DNA from: Methanosarcina baikalica
GTDB lineage: Archaea > Halobacteriota > Methanosarcinia > Methanosarcinales > Methanosarcinaceae
Length of the DNA: 26,291 nt
Direction of reading: 5' to 3'
Assembly (NCBI RefSeq): GCF_031461075.1
Contig: NZ_JAVKPK010000052.1
Coordinates: 1 to 26,291 of the forward strand
A program made the position numbers and the translations under genes. Position 1 is the first letter of the stretch. Every line of letters starts with the position of its first letter. The notes beneath the pieces were generated by a model. The model was given only the letters and a program-made list of their open reading frames with translations. It did no database searches and had not been told where the DNA came from. This document shows positions 8,091-15,144 of this stretch, piece by piece.

Positions 8091-9380
8091 ATGATGTCGT
8101 ATATCGGTCTACAGCAGGATTCTGGAGAATATAAAATCCAAAAGATACATGCTCGGGAGATCCTGGATTCAAGGGGAAATCCCACTATTGAAGTTGATGT
8201 GTTTACACCAAAGGGATTTGGCAGAGCCAGTGTCCCTTCAGGGGCTTCTACGGGTACGAATGAGGCCCTTGAACTGCGGGATGCAGACCCTAACAGGTAT
8301 GGGGGAAAAGGAGTTCTAACTGCAGTCAAAAATGTGAATACGATCATCCAGAAGGAATTGCTGGGGCTCGATGTGCGAAATCAGCGGGAAATCGATGAGC
8401 TTATGATCGAGCTCGACGAGACCAATAACAAATCAAATCTGGGAGCAAATGCGATTCTTGGTGTATCCATGGCTGTTGCAAAAGCAGCTGCCGATTCCCT
8501 CAATATTCCTCTTTATCGCTATTTTGGAGGCTCAAATGCTTTTACGCTGCCAGTACCCACAATGAATGTCCTCAACGGAGGCAAGCACGCAGGCAACGAG
8601 CTTGCAATCCAGGAATTCATGATTCAGCCCAAAGGTGCGGAAACCTTTTACGAAGCTCTCCAGATCGGGACAGATATCTACCATGTTCTTGGAAAGTTGC
8701 TGGAAACAAAATACGGCAAGTCTTCTACGAACGTCGGCTATGAAGGAGGATACGCTCCCAAGATGAGCGAGTCAACAGAAGCCCTTGACGCCCTTGTCCA
8801 GGCTATTGAGGAAGCAGGCTACACCGAATCCGAAGTCACAATCGGGCTTGATGCTGCAGCATCCGAGTTTTATGAAGGCGAATTCTACACAATCGACGGA
8901 AAGAAACTTGCTGCTCCGGAACTGATGGACTACTACGTCGAACTTGTGAACTCTTATCCCATTCTTTCCATCGAAGACCCCTTTTATGAGGAAGCGTTTG
9001 AGGACTTTGAAGCCCTGACCAATGAGCTCTGGGATACGATCATTGTAGGAGACGATCTGTTTGTCACTAACATCGAGAGGCTCTCCAGAGGCGTGGACAT
9101 GGGGGCTGCAAACGCACTCCTTTTGAAGATTAACCAGATCGGAACACTTTCTGAAGCTTTTGACGCTGCAACTATGGCCTCCAGAAACGGCTATACAGTA
9201 ATTGTAAGCCACCGTTCTGCAGAAACAGAAGACACCACTATCTCGGATCTCTCAGTTGCCCTCGGGGCAGAAATGATCAAAACCGGAGCCCCGGCCCGTG
9301 GAGAAAGGACTGCAAAATATAACCAGCTCCTCAGAATCGAGGAAGACCTGGGTGAGGTTGCACATTATGTGCAGCTCTAA
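8091..9380 (+). CDS. eno: Enolase (phosphopyruvate hydratase)
   Basis: Interconverts 2-phosphoglycerate and phosphoenolpyruvate in the cytoplasm; in a methanogen it serves mainly gluconeogenesis. The 429-residue length is normal. Visible family sites are the N-terminal REILDSRGNPTIEVDV, the substrate-loop SVPSGASTGTNEALELRD, the acid in IQEFMI, the metal ligands in IGLDAAASEFY, SIEDPF and IVGDDLFVTN, the catalytic lysine in LLLKINQIGT, SHRSAETEDTTISDL, and KTGAPARGERTAKYNQLLRIEE. Two ATGs lie in tandem at 8091 and 8094. GGGTGA ends 1 nt before the first and 4 nt before the second, so the second (428 aa) is slightly more plausible. T-rich sequence follows the stop. Confidence 0.97.
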   Translation: MMSYIGLQQDSGEYKIQKIHAREILDSRGNPTIEVDVFTPKGFGRASVPSGASTGTNEALELRDADPNRYGGKGVLTAVKNVNTIIQKELLGLDVRNQREIDELMIELDETNNKSNLGANAILGVSMAVAKAAADSLNIPLYRYFGGSNAFTLPVPTMNVLNGGKHAGNELAIQEFMIQPKGAETFYEALQIGTDIYHVLGKLLETKYGKSSTNVGYEGGYAPKMSESTEALDALVQAIEEAGYTESEVTIGLDAAASEFYEGEFYTIDGKKLAAPELMDYYVELVNSYPILSIEDPFYEEAFEDFEALTNELWDTIIVGDDLFVTNIERLSRGVDMGAANALLLKINQIGTLSEAFDAATMASRNGYTVIVSHRSAETEDTTISDLSVALGAEMIKTGAPARGERTAKYNQLLRIEEDLGEVAHYVQL

Positions 9381-9381
9381 T

Positions 9382-9425
9382 CTTTTTTAACTTTATTTTT
9401 TAACTTCCCTTTTTTTCTTTATTTT
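9382..9425 (+). terminator. T-rich terminator after enolase
   Basis: Several T runs (TTTTTT, ATTTTTT, CTTTTTTTTC) begin right after the enolase stop. Oligo-T stretches without a stem are the usual archaeal termination signal. Confidence 0.5.
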
Positions 9426-9831
9426 TCCTTCTCTCTTAAATTTTAGCCACCTGATGGGAGTTTATTGATATTATTATATTCAATTTATCCTGACCACGAG
9501 CACCTGTATTTTGAATTGGTTTTGATTCTCATTTAAATTTTTTCCATTTTTTTTCGCCGCTATAAATTATTTATATTTGCTTTTTGAATTTGTTTCCTGA
9601 GAGTATTGGAAACTGATTTATAATCAGCTTCACAAGAATAAATATAAGAATAAATTTCAAGCATTTAACAGGTCCGATAAACCTCAAGTAAGAGCCCGAT
9701 GAAGTTTTAACATAGATCTACTGATATTTTGAAATTTTAACGGGTTTAACCTTCTAGAAATTATGAAACCACCGCTGACTGAAACTGGCTGAAAGACCAT
9801 TATACATATCCAGATACAGGAGTTTGTCCAG
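9426..9831. other. Intergenic region before the ABC permease
   Basis: No gene was recognised. A perfect palindrome CTGATT-TAT-AATCAG lies at 9613-9627. It shares the core GATTTATAATC with a palindrome at 12292-12306. The repeat AGAATAAAT occurs twice near 9636 and 9646. CATTATACATATC near 9799 could be a TATA element. Confidence 0.4.
9613..9627. repeat. 15-bp palindrome, 6-3-6
   Basis: CTGATT-TAT-AATCAG is a perfect inverted repeat whose centre, TTTATAAT, resembles a TATA box. It could be an operator overlapping a promoter; see the related site at 12292. Confidence 0.5.
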
Positions 9832-11001
9832 GTGTACGAACTGAAAATCGCTTTGAAGCAGGTTTTTTCCAGAAGTAAGCAAACCTTTTTTGCTATCCTT
9901 GCAGTTGCCCTGGCTGTAGCTGTGATTACGGTAATGATGGCCATGCTTTCGGGTGTTCAGGGGGAGTTTATAAAATCAAGTATTGAAAACAATCCTCATA
10001 TTATTGTCAATCCGCAAGATGAGAACGAAGAGTTCATTCACCTTTACAGGTATAACTCGGCCCAGATTGTAGAAAAAGACGGAGTTATGGCTGTATCTCC
10101 CAAATATCTGGGTCAGGCAGCACTTGAGTATCGCGATAACGCTGAAGGAGTTTCCCTCCAGGGTATTGAACCTCTGGCTGAAGATACAGTCATGAGAATA
10201 AGCGAGGACGTGGTAGAAGGAGACATTATATCTCTTGTTCATACAAAACACGGAATTTTGCTAGGAGATAAGCTTGCGGAAAATCTTGAGGTTCAACTTG
10301 GAGACAGGGTAGATGTGGTCTTTCCTGGTTCACAAACGACGTCCTTTAAGGTTATAGGTCTGATCCATACAGGAACTGCAGCAGATGAGATCACAGCCTA
10401 TGCAAGACTTGATTCAGTGCAGGAATTTTTCAATGAACCAGGGGTCGTGAGCACAATAGGAGTGAGGGTTGCAGACCCGTATCAGGCAGATTTGATTGCA
10501 AGTTCAATTGAGAGAGAAAACGGGCTTGATGCAGTAAGCTGGATCGAGGAAAATGCAGAAATCCTTAATCTCCTGGAGACCCAAAAAATCCTTGTAAATA
10601 TATTCTATATCCTGATCTACGGAATTGCAGGTTTCGGGATCGCAAATACCCTGATCACCATTGTTGCCCAGAGAACCAGAGAAATCGGCATCCTGAAAGC
10701 CATGGGAGCCTCCCAAAAAAGCATAATGGCTGTCTTCCTTTTCCAGTCTGTCATCCTTGGAGCAATAGGCCTGATACTCGGCATAGTACTGGGCTATATC
10801 GCAACTGTTGCACTCCAGAGCTATAAAATCGAGGTTCCCCAAGAGATGTATTTCGGACTTCAGACCCTGCCTCTTGAGATTGAGCCTCTTAATTTTGTGT
10901 ATGCTGCTTTCTTTGCTTTCATAATAAACATAATCTCAGGCATCTACCCTGCAAGGAAAGCTGCTAAGCTTGACCCTGTAAAAGCTATTGAAAGCGCCTG
11001 A
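9832..11001 (+). CDS. FtsX/MacB-type ABC transporter permease
   Basis: Membrane permease of 389 aa with the MacB/LolE layout. One helix spans about residues 18-40 (FFAILAVALAVAVITVMMAM) after a basic cytoplasmic N-terminus. A large external domain spans about 41-250. Three helices follow near 252-275, 296-325 and 352-375. The TREIGILKAMGAS motif between the second and third helices and the C-terminal GIYPARKAAKLDPVKAIE are diagnostic of the FtsX-like family. It needs a separate ATPase. The LolD/MacB-type ATPase at 5888 is the nearest candidate, though four genes and about 3.3 kb separate the starts. The start is GTG with AGGAG 9 nt upstream. The substrate is unknown. Confidence 0.9.
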   Translation: MYELKIALKQVFSRSKQTFFAILAVALAVAVITVMMAMLSGVQGEFIKSSIENNPHIIVNPQDENEEFIHLYRYNSAQIVEKDGVMAVSPKYLGQAALEYRDNAEGVSLQGIEPLAEDTVMRISEDVVEGDIISLVHTKHGILLGDKLAENLEVQLGDRVDVVFPGSQTTSFKVIGLIHTGTAADEITAYARLDSVQEFFNEPGVVSTIGVRVADPYQADLIASSIERENGLDAVSWIEENAEILNLLETQKILVNIFYILIYGIAGFGIANTLITIVAQRTREIGILKAMGASQKSIMAVFLFQSVILGAIGLILGIVLGYIATVALQSYKIEVPQEMYFGLQTLPLEIEPLNFVYAAFFAFIINIISGIYPARKAAKLDPVKAIESA

Positions 11002-11068
11002 AGAGGACTCAACAGGACTGAATATTGATTTTAGACAGTTTCAAAACTTCCTCTCAGCAGTTCTGTTT

Positions 11069-11881
11069 TCAAATAGTTCCGATCATTTCCAGCCCTACGA
11101 AAATCATCAAGAGCACAAAGAGACGTTTCAGGTGTTCAGAGTTTACAAAATGGGCAATTTCAGCTCCTTTTCTTGCCGCAAGAAATCCCGGAGCTGCAAG
11201 CAAAATCCAGTCAATGAGACTGACATACCCAAGAGAATAAGGAGGGAGACCTGGTTGTCCCCACCCATTGATCATGTATCCTATTGATCCCCCAAAAGAA
11301 GTAAAAATTATTACAGCAGCCGAGGTTCCGATAGCTTTCCGCATGTCAAAATGTAGAAAGATAAGCATAATTGGAATCCCAATTACTCCTCCCCCTATTC
11401 CGAGAAGCCCAGAAAAAAAGCCTATAGAAATGCCAGCAAAAATATAAAGTATCGGATTCGAGTTGATTTCGTCCTCTTCTCTTACAGAAGGCGTCATATA
11501 GGTCCTGAGCGCTCCGATTATCATCACAATCCCAAAAATTGTGCTCAGTGTAGAAGCCGATAAATAAGAAGCTACAGTCGACCCCCAAAAACTGAAAATC
11601 GATCCTGAGACTCCCATAATTGTTGCCTGTTTCCAGATAACTGCCTGTTTTTGCTGATACTTTAAAGTGACACTTATGGAGTTTAACAGAACCACGAAGA
11701 GGCTTGTTCCGAGCGCCACCCGTATAGCCAGGTCAGGCTGCATCCCCGTTTCCTGCAAAAGCCAGTACTGGACAGGAGACATAACGAAGCCTCCTCCCAC
11801 ACCCAACAGGCCCGAGATTACGCCAGTAAAAGCGCCTGTGAGAATGAGAATTGCGAAATAAAGAGGTTCTGTAGGAGTCAT
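11069..11881 (-). CDS. TauE/SafE-family anion (sulfite/sulfonate) exporter
   Basis: Eight-helix inner-membrane permease of the TauE/SafE (DUF81) family, 270 aa. The internal duplication is plain. GVISGLLGVGGG at 20-31 followed by ALGTSLFVVLLNS is repeated as GFFSGLLGIGGG at 154-165 followed by AIGTSAAVIIFTS. The middle linker (about 128-142) is acidic. Family members move sulfite, sulfoacetate or other organosulfur anions, but the substrate cannot be told from sequence. The gene is convergent with the ABC permease, leaving 67 nt between stops. The start is the ATG at 11881 with only a weak GAG upstream. An inverted repeat lies just upstream, in the promoter/leader zone. Confidence 0.85.
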   Translation of the reverse strand: MTPTEPLYFAILILTGAFTGVISGLLGVGGGFVMSPVQYWLLQETGMQPDLAIRVALGTSLFVVLLNSISVTLKYQQKQAVIWKQATIMGVSGSIFSFWGSTVASYLSASTLSTIFGIVMIIGALRTYMTPSVREEDEINSNPILYIFAGISIGFFSGLLGIGGGVIGIPIMLIFLHFDMRKAIGTSAAVIIFTSFGGSIGYMINGWGQPGLPPYSLGYVSLIDWILLAAPGFLAARKGAEIAHFVNSEHLKRLFVLLMIFVGLEMIGTI

Positions 11882-11891
11882 CTCAGTTTAA

Positions 11892-11932
11892 TGTCCTTTA
11901 TTTTGTTTCTGTTTTAAGGACAGCCAAATTTA
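11892..11932. repeat. Inverted repeat upstream of the TauE-family gene
   Basis: TGTCCTT at 11892-11898 and AAGGACA at 11926-11932 are perfect 7-bp complements separated by 27 nt, starting 11 nt before the exporter start codon. It may be an operator or a leader hairpin. Confidence 0.4.
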
Positions 11933-12087
11933 AAGACAGGATTCGGGCTATTTTCTACACGGAATTGTGAGTTCACTCAAGTTAACAGTATCGTAATGAA
12001 AATATGCAGTGCTGTCACTGACAGTCAAATAGAAATATCCGGAACTTGCAGGAAGGTTGTACTTGAAAGGATAAATCATGGATTAAG

Positions 12088-12130
12088 AGGGGGACTATTT
12101 TTCATAAATAATTACCCCTTAGAAAATAGT
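12088..12130 (+). other. Potential H-type pseudoknot in intergenic DNA
   Basis: AGGGGG at 12088-12093 can pair with CCCCTT at 12115-12120 (one G-U). The immediately following ACTATTTT at 12094-12101 pairs perfectly with AAAATAGT at 12123-12130. The pairings interleave, which is the layout of an H-type pseudoknot. Whether the region is transcribed is unknown. The rest of 11933-12252 shows no coding region. Confidence 0.3.
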
Positions 12131-12252
12131 GCTTATCTCCTTAACTTAAACTGAGTTTCCGGACTTTCATGCTGGAGATCTAGATAAATCGAGTAAATGT
12201 ACAAATTAAAAAGTAAATATCCTGCGCAACAAATATTTAAAATGAGTTAAGT

Positions 12253-12306
12253 TATCTACCATAGATAGGTTTACAACTTGTTTGCCACAAACAGATTTAT
12301 AATCTG
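12253..12306. repeat. 26-nt-period array of 6-3-6 palindromes
   Basis: Three palindromes sit in a row: TATCTA-CCA-TAGATA (12253-12267), TGTTTG-CCA-CAAACA (12279-12293) and CAGATT-TAT-AATCTG (12292-12306). The blocks starting at 12253 and 12279 align over 28 nt with 18 identities, and every difference is a transition, so arm changes are compensated. A weaker third copy can be drawn from 12305 to 12331, keeping the GGTTTA core and ending in the ribosome binding site of the next gene. It looks like an operator array or a repeated RNA hairpin controlling the ThyX-like gene. Confidence 0.6.
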
Positions 12307-12336
12307 CTTATCGTAATGGGTTTAAGAGGTGCTTTT

Positions 12337-12981
12337 ATGATTAAAATGAAGTTACACGGTACATACAACATCTATTATGCTATCCTTGGCATGCGGAATC
12401 CTCTGAATTCCTGGCACCTTATGGACAGCAGCGAGCCTGACCAGGCAGGGAACTGCAAACTTGGAGAAAAGGACCTGAATCTGGCCCAGCGCCTAACTCT
12501 TGCGGGGAATGAGCATGGCAAGTTTTTAAGGTTTATTACGGTCTGTTTTGATCTTACAGCTCCTCTTTACTGGTGGAAGGAATTTGACACTTACAAGTTC
12601 GCAGAAAAAAACTCATGTTCCACAATGCATAAGCTGACCAGCAAGGAGCTCGCCCCTCATGACTTTTCTTTTGATACGCTGACAGCTTACAGGAATGACC
12701 AGATCCGGCATCTTAATGATCTTGTCAAAGCATACAAATCCCGTGAAGGAGAGGGCGAAGAAGACCATGCATATCGGAAAGCGATCTTTAGGGAACTTAT
12801 CCAGGACCTTCCTAGTGCTTACCTTCAAAAACGGACAGTCATAACCAACTATGCCGAACTCAGGAATATTTACTTCCAGCGGCGTTCCCACAAGCTCGAT
12901 GAATGGAGGGATTTCTGCACGTGGATGAAAGAAACTCTGCCTTACGCAGAAGAGCTCATCTGCGTGGAGAAGAAGGAGTAA
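12337..12981 (+). CDS. ThyX-like protein without the RHRxxS motif
   Basis: A 214-aa protein that looks related to flavin-dependent thymidylate synthases (ThyX). The C-terminal block LPSAYLQKRTVITNYAELRN, followed by IYFQRRSHKLDEWRDFCTWM, resembles the ThyX helices with N-x-R-x-L and a final QRRxxxxxEW. The middle block FDLTAPLYWWKEFDTYK followed by NSCSTMH stands where ThyX has its RQ-RHR region. The hallmark RHRxxSxNExS motif is absent, so methylation of dUMP is doubtful. Similar short ThyX-like proteins occur in Firmicutes phages, from memory. The start at 12337 is chosen because AGAGGTG ends 5 nt before it; an in-frame ATG at 12316 lacks such a site. The preceding palindrome array suggests tight regulation. 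Confidence 0.5.
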   Translation: MIKMKLHGTYNIYYAILGMRNPLNSWHLMDSSEPDQAGNCKLGEKDLNLAQRLTLAGNEHGKFLRFITVCFDLTAPLYWWKEFDTYKFAEKNSCSTMHKLTSKELAPHDFSFDTLTAYRNDQIRHLNDLVKAYKSREGEGEEDHAYRKAIFRELIQDLPSAYLQKRTVITNYAELRNIYFQRRSHKLDEWRDFCTWMKETLPYAEELICVEKKE

Positions 12982-13043
12982 AACCGAAAGTATTTTTTCA
13001 GTAACCCCTGCAACAAATCGATCTCAGAGCCCAGGTTCTCACT

Positions 13044-13061
13044 GGTCGTGCCCGCACGACC
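13044..13061 (+). terminator. GC-rich hairpin, probable terminator
   Basis: GGTCGTGC-CC-GCACGACC is a perfect 8-bp inverted repeat, followed within a few bases by CTTTTCCTT, 62 nt after the ThyX-like stop. It is GC-rich in an AT-rich gap and fits an intrinsic-type terminator. Confidence 0.5.
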
Positions 13062-13259
13062 GGCTTTTCCTTAAAATGTAATAGAAAAATATGAAAAACG
13101 TGCCCTTTCAGCTTTATATTGCAGATACTTGCCACTTAAATACGGGCTTAATATGTTTTTAACGAGTCTTTTTAAGGTTGAAATGTAAATTCTTGATTGC
13201 TTATTCTCTTCTTTTTACGTCAACCTTAATAAAATCGGTTTGATTTTTTATGAGTTTTA

Positions 13260-13427
13260 ATGCCTTTAAAGATGCATCCTGATTTCAAGGCTGCTTGCAG
13301 GTATGACGAAAAAAAGCTTGAACCTCTTGAATACGGCTTACTCGGACCTTTAAATTCCGCCGGATCTGTAATATTTGTAAAATCTCCTGCGGAGCTTTTG
13401 GAGAAATTTTTGAAGGGAAACTTATAA
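13260..13427 (+). CDS. Small hypothetical protein, 55 aa
   Basis: A short open frame starts at the ATG at 13260 and ends with TAA. The product reads MPLKMHPDFKAACRYDEKK followed by LEPLEYGLLGPLNSAGSVIF and an amphipathic, lysine-rich end. Codon use and composition look protein-like, with mixed charge and no low complexity. A TATA-like TTAATAAAAT at 13226-13235 sits about 30 nt before the ATG, so a leaderless transcript is possible. I recognise no family. It lies 125 nt upstream of the SET-domain gene start, in the same direction. Confidence 0.5.
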   Translation: MPLKMHPDFKAACRYDEKKLEPLEYGLLGPLNSAGSVIFVKSPAELLEKFLKGNL

Positions 13428-13483
13428 GTTAGTTGCCTTCTCAAAATAGTAAAATAGTTCCTGCACAGTCTACAGGAAATTTT

Positions 13484-13515
13484 AATATTCTACAGTTAAT
13501 TCTCAATATTCTACA
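13484..13515. repeat. Direct repeat upstream of SET gene
   Basis: AATATTCTACA occurs at 13484-13494 and 13505-13515, a 21-nt period (two helical turns), 38-69 nt before the SET gene start. It could be a paired regulator site. Confidence 0.4.
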
Positions 13516-13552
13516 ATTATTAATTTTCAGTATTTCGCAGGGGTCTGATCGT

Positions 13553-13939
13553 ATGTCGTTTGTAACTGTTAAAGATGCACCCGGAAAAGGTAGAGGTGTA
13601 TTTGCACAAAAAAATCTTAAAAAAGGTGAGGTAATAGAAACCTGTCCTGTGATAGTCTTACTTGCTGAAGAAATAGATGCGCTTGAACTTACCCAGCTCT
13701 ATAATTATTACTTCGCCTGGGGTCCGGACTCAAAAGACGCAGCTATCGCACTGGGTTATGGGTCTCTTTATAACCATTCTTATACCCCTAACGCAAGGTA
13801 CTACAAAGATCTCGATAACAGCCTTATAAAATACGTTTGTATCACAGATATCCAGAAAGACGAAGAAATCACAATAAGTTATAACTGCGATCCTGAGGAT
13901 AAAAGCCCTGTCTGGTTTGATCTCGCAAGCCAGAAATAA
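13553..13939 (+). CDS. SET-domain protein (putative protein lysine methyltransferase)
   Basis: A compact 128-aa SET domain with almost nothing else. GKGRGVFA at 11-18 is the SAM-binding first motif, YGSLYNHSYTPNARY near 69-83 contains the NHSxxPN motif of the pseudoknot, and DEEITISYN at 103-111 carries the conserved EITISY. It would methylate a lysine on a protein using SAM; archaeal members have been linked to chromatin or other cytoplasmic proteins, and the target here is unknown. The frame is open for 40 more codons upstream, but that translation is isoleucine/leucine-rich and unlike SET. The ATG at 13553, preceded by AGGGG, is the likely start. There is no post-SET cysteine cluster. Confidence 0.85.
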   Translation: MSFVTVKDAPGKGRGVFAQKNLKKGEVIETCPVIVLLAEEIDALELTQLYNYYFAWGPDSKDAAIALGYGSLYNHSYTPNARYYKDLDNSLIKYVCITDIQKDEEITISYNCDPEDKSPVWFDLASQK

Positions 13940-14145
13940 TCCGGATTTTGTTGGAATATGTATACTTATCGACTGTTTTTGAAATGAAAAAATTCCTTCT
14001 TACACCTTTTTAAATTCCTCGGGAACGAAAGAAGGTTATATTTCTTTAATCACATTATAGTAAAAAATTGGCTCCTGTAAAATTAAATTCCGGATCTGTT
14101 AGGAGCTGAAGTTTCTCCTGAAGCCGTAAATAAAAGGAGTTAAAA

Positions 14146-14964
14146 ATGGAAAATGCACTTCTCACTGTTTTCCGATTAAGCCTTTTCGAAACTTTCTGTG
14201 TCACAGGCTCTTTGATCCTTATTGGCGTGATACTCGGCATTATTGAGAGCAGAGCCGACTTTTATGTCCAGAGGGTCTTCGGATGGAAAGGAATTATGTT
14301 TACAGCGTGGATAGGCACTCCGATCCACGAACTCGGTCACCTGCTGATGTGCTACGTATTCAGGCACAGAATAAGTAAATTCAAGCTTTTTGACCACAAA
14401 GCCAAGGACGGAATCCTTGGATACGTTAATCACGGCTGGAACCAAAAAAGCCTCTACCAGAACATAGGGAATTTTTTCATAGGCATGGGCCCCATATTTA
14501 GCGGGACAGCGGCTCTTGTCATTGGGATGTACCTTTTCCTGCCGGGTTCGTTTGACACCTTTGCAAACTATTTGACCCTTGAACCCGCCCAGCCGGACCG
14601 GTATATGTTGACAGAAATCTTCGCACTCACAGCCGATCTCTTTGAAAGTATTTTTTCAGCAGAAAACATAACTTCAGTTAATTTCTGGATCTATTTTGCC
14701 CTGGCAATCGGTATTTCCTCCCATATAGCCCTGAGCAGGGAGGATCTTAAAGGAGCAGGAAGAGGTCTGGTCACAATATTCTTTTTTCTTTTACTGGTAA
14801 ATGTGGTTGCCCTGATCCTCAATGCCGATTTTTCCGAATTTTTCACGGGAATCCTGGCTCTCAATGTCTATTTGCTGGCGTTTTCAATGATTTCGATTGT
14901 TTTTTCTTCAATCAGGCTGGTTTTAAGCGCTTTTGCATATTATCTGGGTAATAGATATTCCTGA
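14146..14964 (+). CDS. Multi-pass membrane protein with HELGH metalloprotease-like motif
   Basis: A 272-aa integral membrane protein with about six hydrophobic segments: near 14-34, 48-72, 108-131, 183-200, 210-227 and 233-266. TPIHELGHLLMCY at 58-70 puts HExxH inside a membrane segment, as in site-2 (M50) proteases. A possible partner is GMGPIFSG at 113-120, but the canonical NxxPxxPLDG third-ligand motif is not seen. Protease activity is therefore a suggestion only; a zinc-binding non-protease is possible. The ATG has an excellent AAAGGAG 7 nt upstream. No obvious operon partner: SET lies 206 nt upstream and the SIR2 gene 180 nt downstream. Confidence 0.7.
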   Translation: MENALLTVFRLSLFETFCVTGSLILIGVILGIIESRADFYVQRVFGWKGIMFTAWIGTPIHELGHLLMCYVFRHRISKFKLFDHKAKDGILGYVNHGWNQKSLYQNIGNFFIGMGPIFSGTAALVIGMYLFLPGSFDTFANYLTLEPAQPDRYMLTEIFALTADLFESIFSAENITSVNFWIYFALAIGISSHIALSREDLKGAGRGLVTIFFFLLLVNVVALILNADFSEFFTGILALNVYLLAFSMISIVFSSIRLVLSAFAYYLGNRYS

Positions 14965-15040
14965 TTTGCAGTATGCGGTAATTTACTTGAACGCAGTTTT
15001 TGTGGTTTGAGCGCGTTACACAAAAGAAATATGTTAATAT

Positions 15041-15065
15041 CTTGAAGTAGTATTTAGTTTTCAAG
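15041..15065. repeat. Inverted repeat upstream of the SIR2 gene
   Basis: CTTGAA at 15041-15046 pairs with TTCAAG at 15060-15065. It directly follows ATGTTAATAT (15031-15040), a possible TATA element, and lies about 80-100 nt before the SIR2 start, so it could be an operator. Confidence 0.35.
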
Positions 15066-15144
15066 TACCATCTTTTTCCTTTTCACATGCATACATGGCT
15101 ATTAATTATGCTACTTGTATAAAATTAGTGGAGATCTTTTCATA

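Noticed and set aside
12253..12306. Possible CRISPR array
   Set aside because: Units are contiguous, palindromic and degenerate, with no unique spacers, and no cas genes are in the window.
12316..12336. Upstream ATG for the ThyX-like gene
   Set aside because: It overlaps the AGAGGTG ribosome binding site that serves the ATG at 12337.
13433..13552. 40-codon N-terminal extension of the SET protein
   Set aside because: The extension reads as AT-rich intergenic sequence with repeats; the ATG at 13553 has AGGGG upstream and starts where SET homology begins.
15115..15144. TTG start for the SIR2 protein
   Set aside because: The ATG at 15145 has GGAG upstream within an acceptable distance; the 10 extra residues add no motif.
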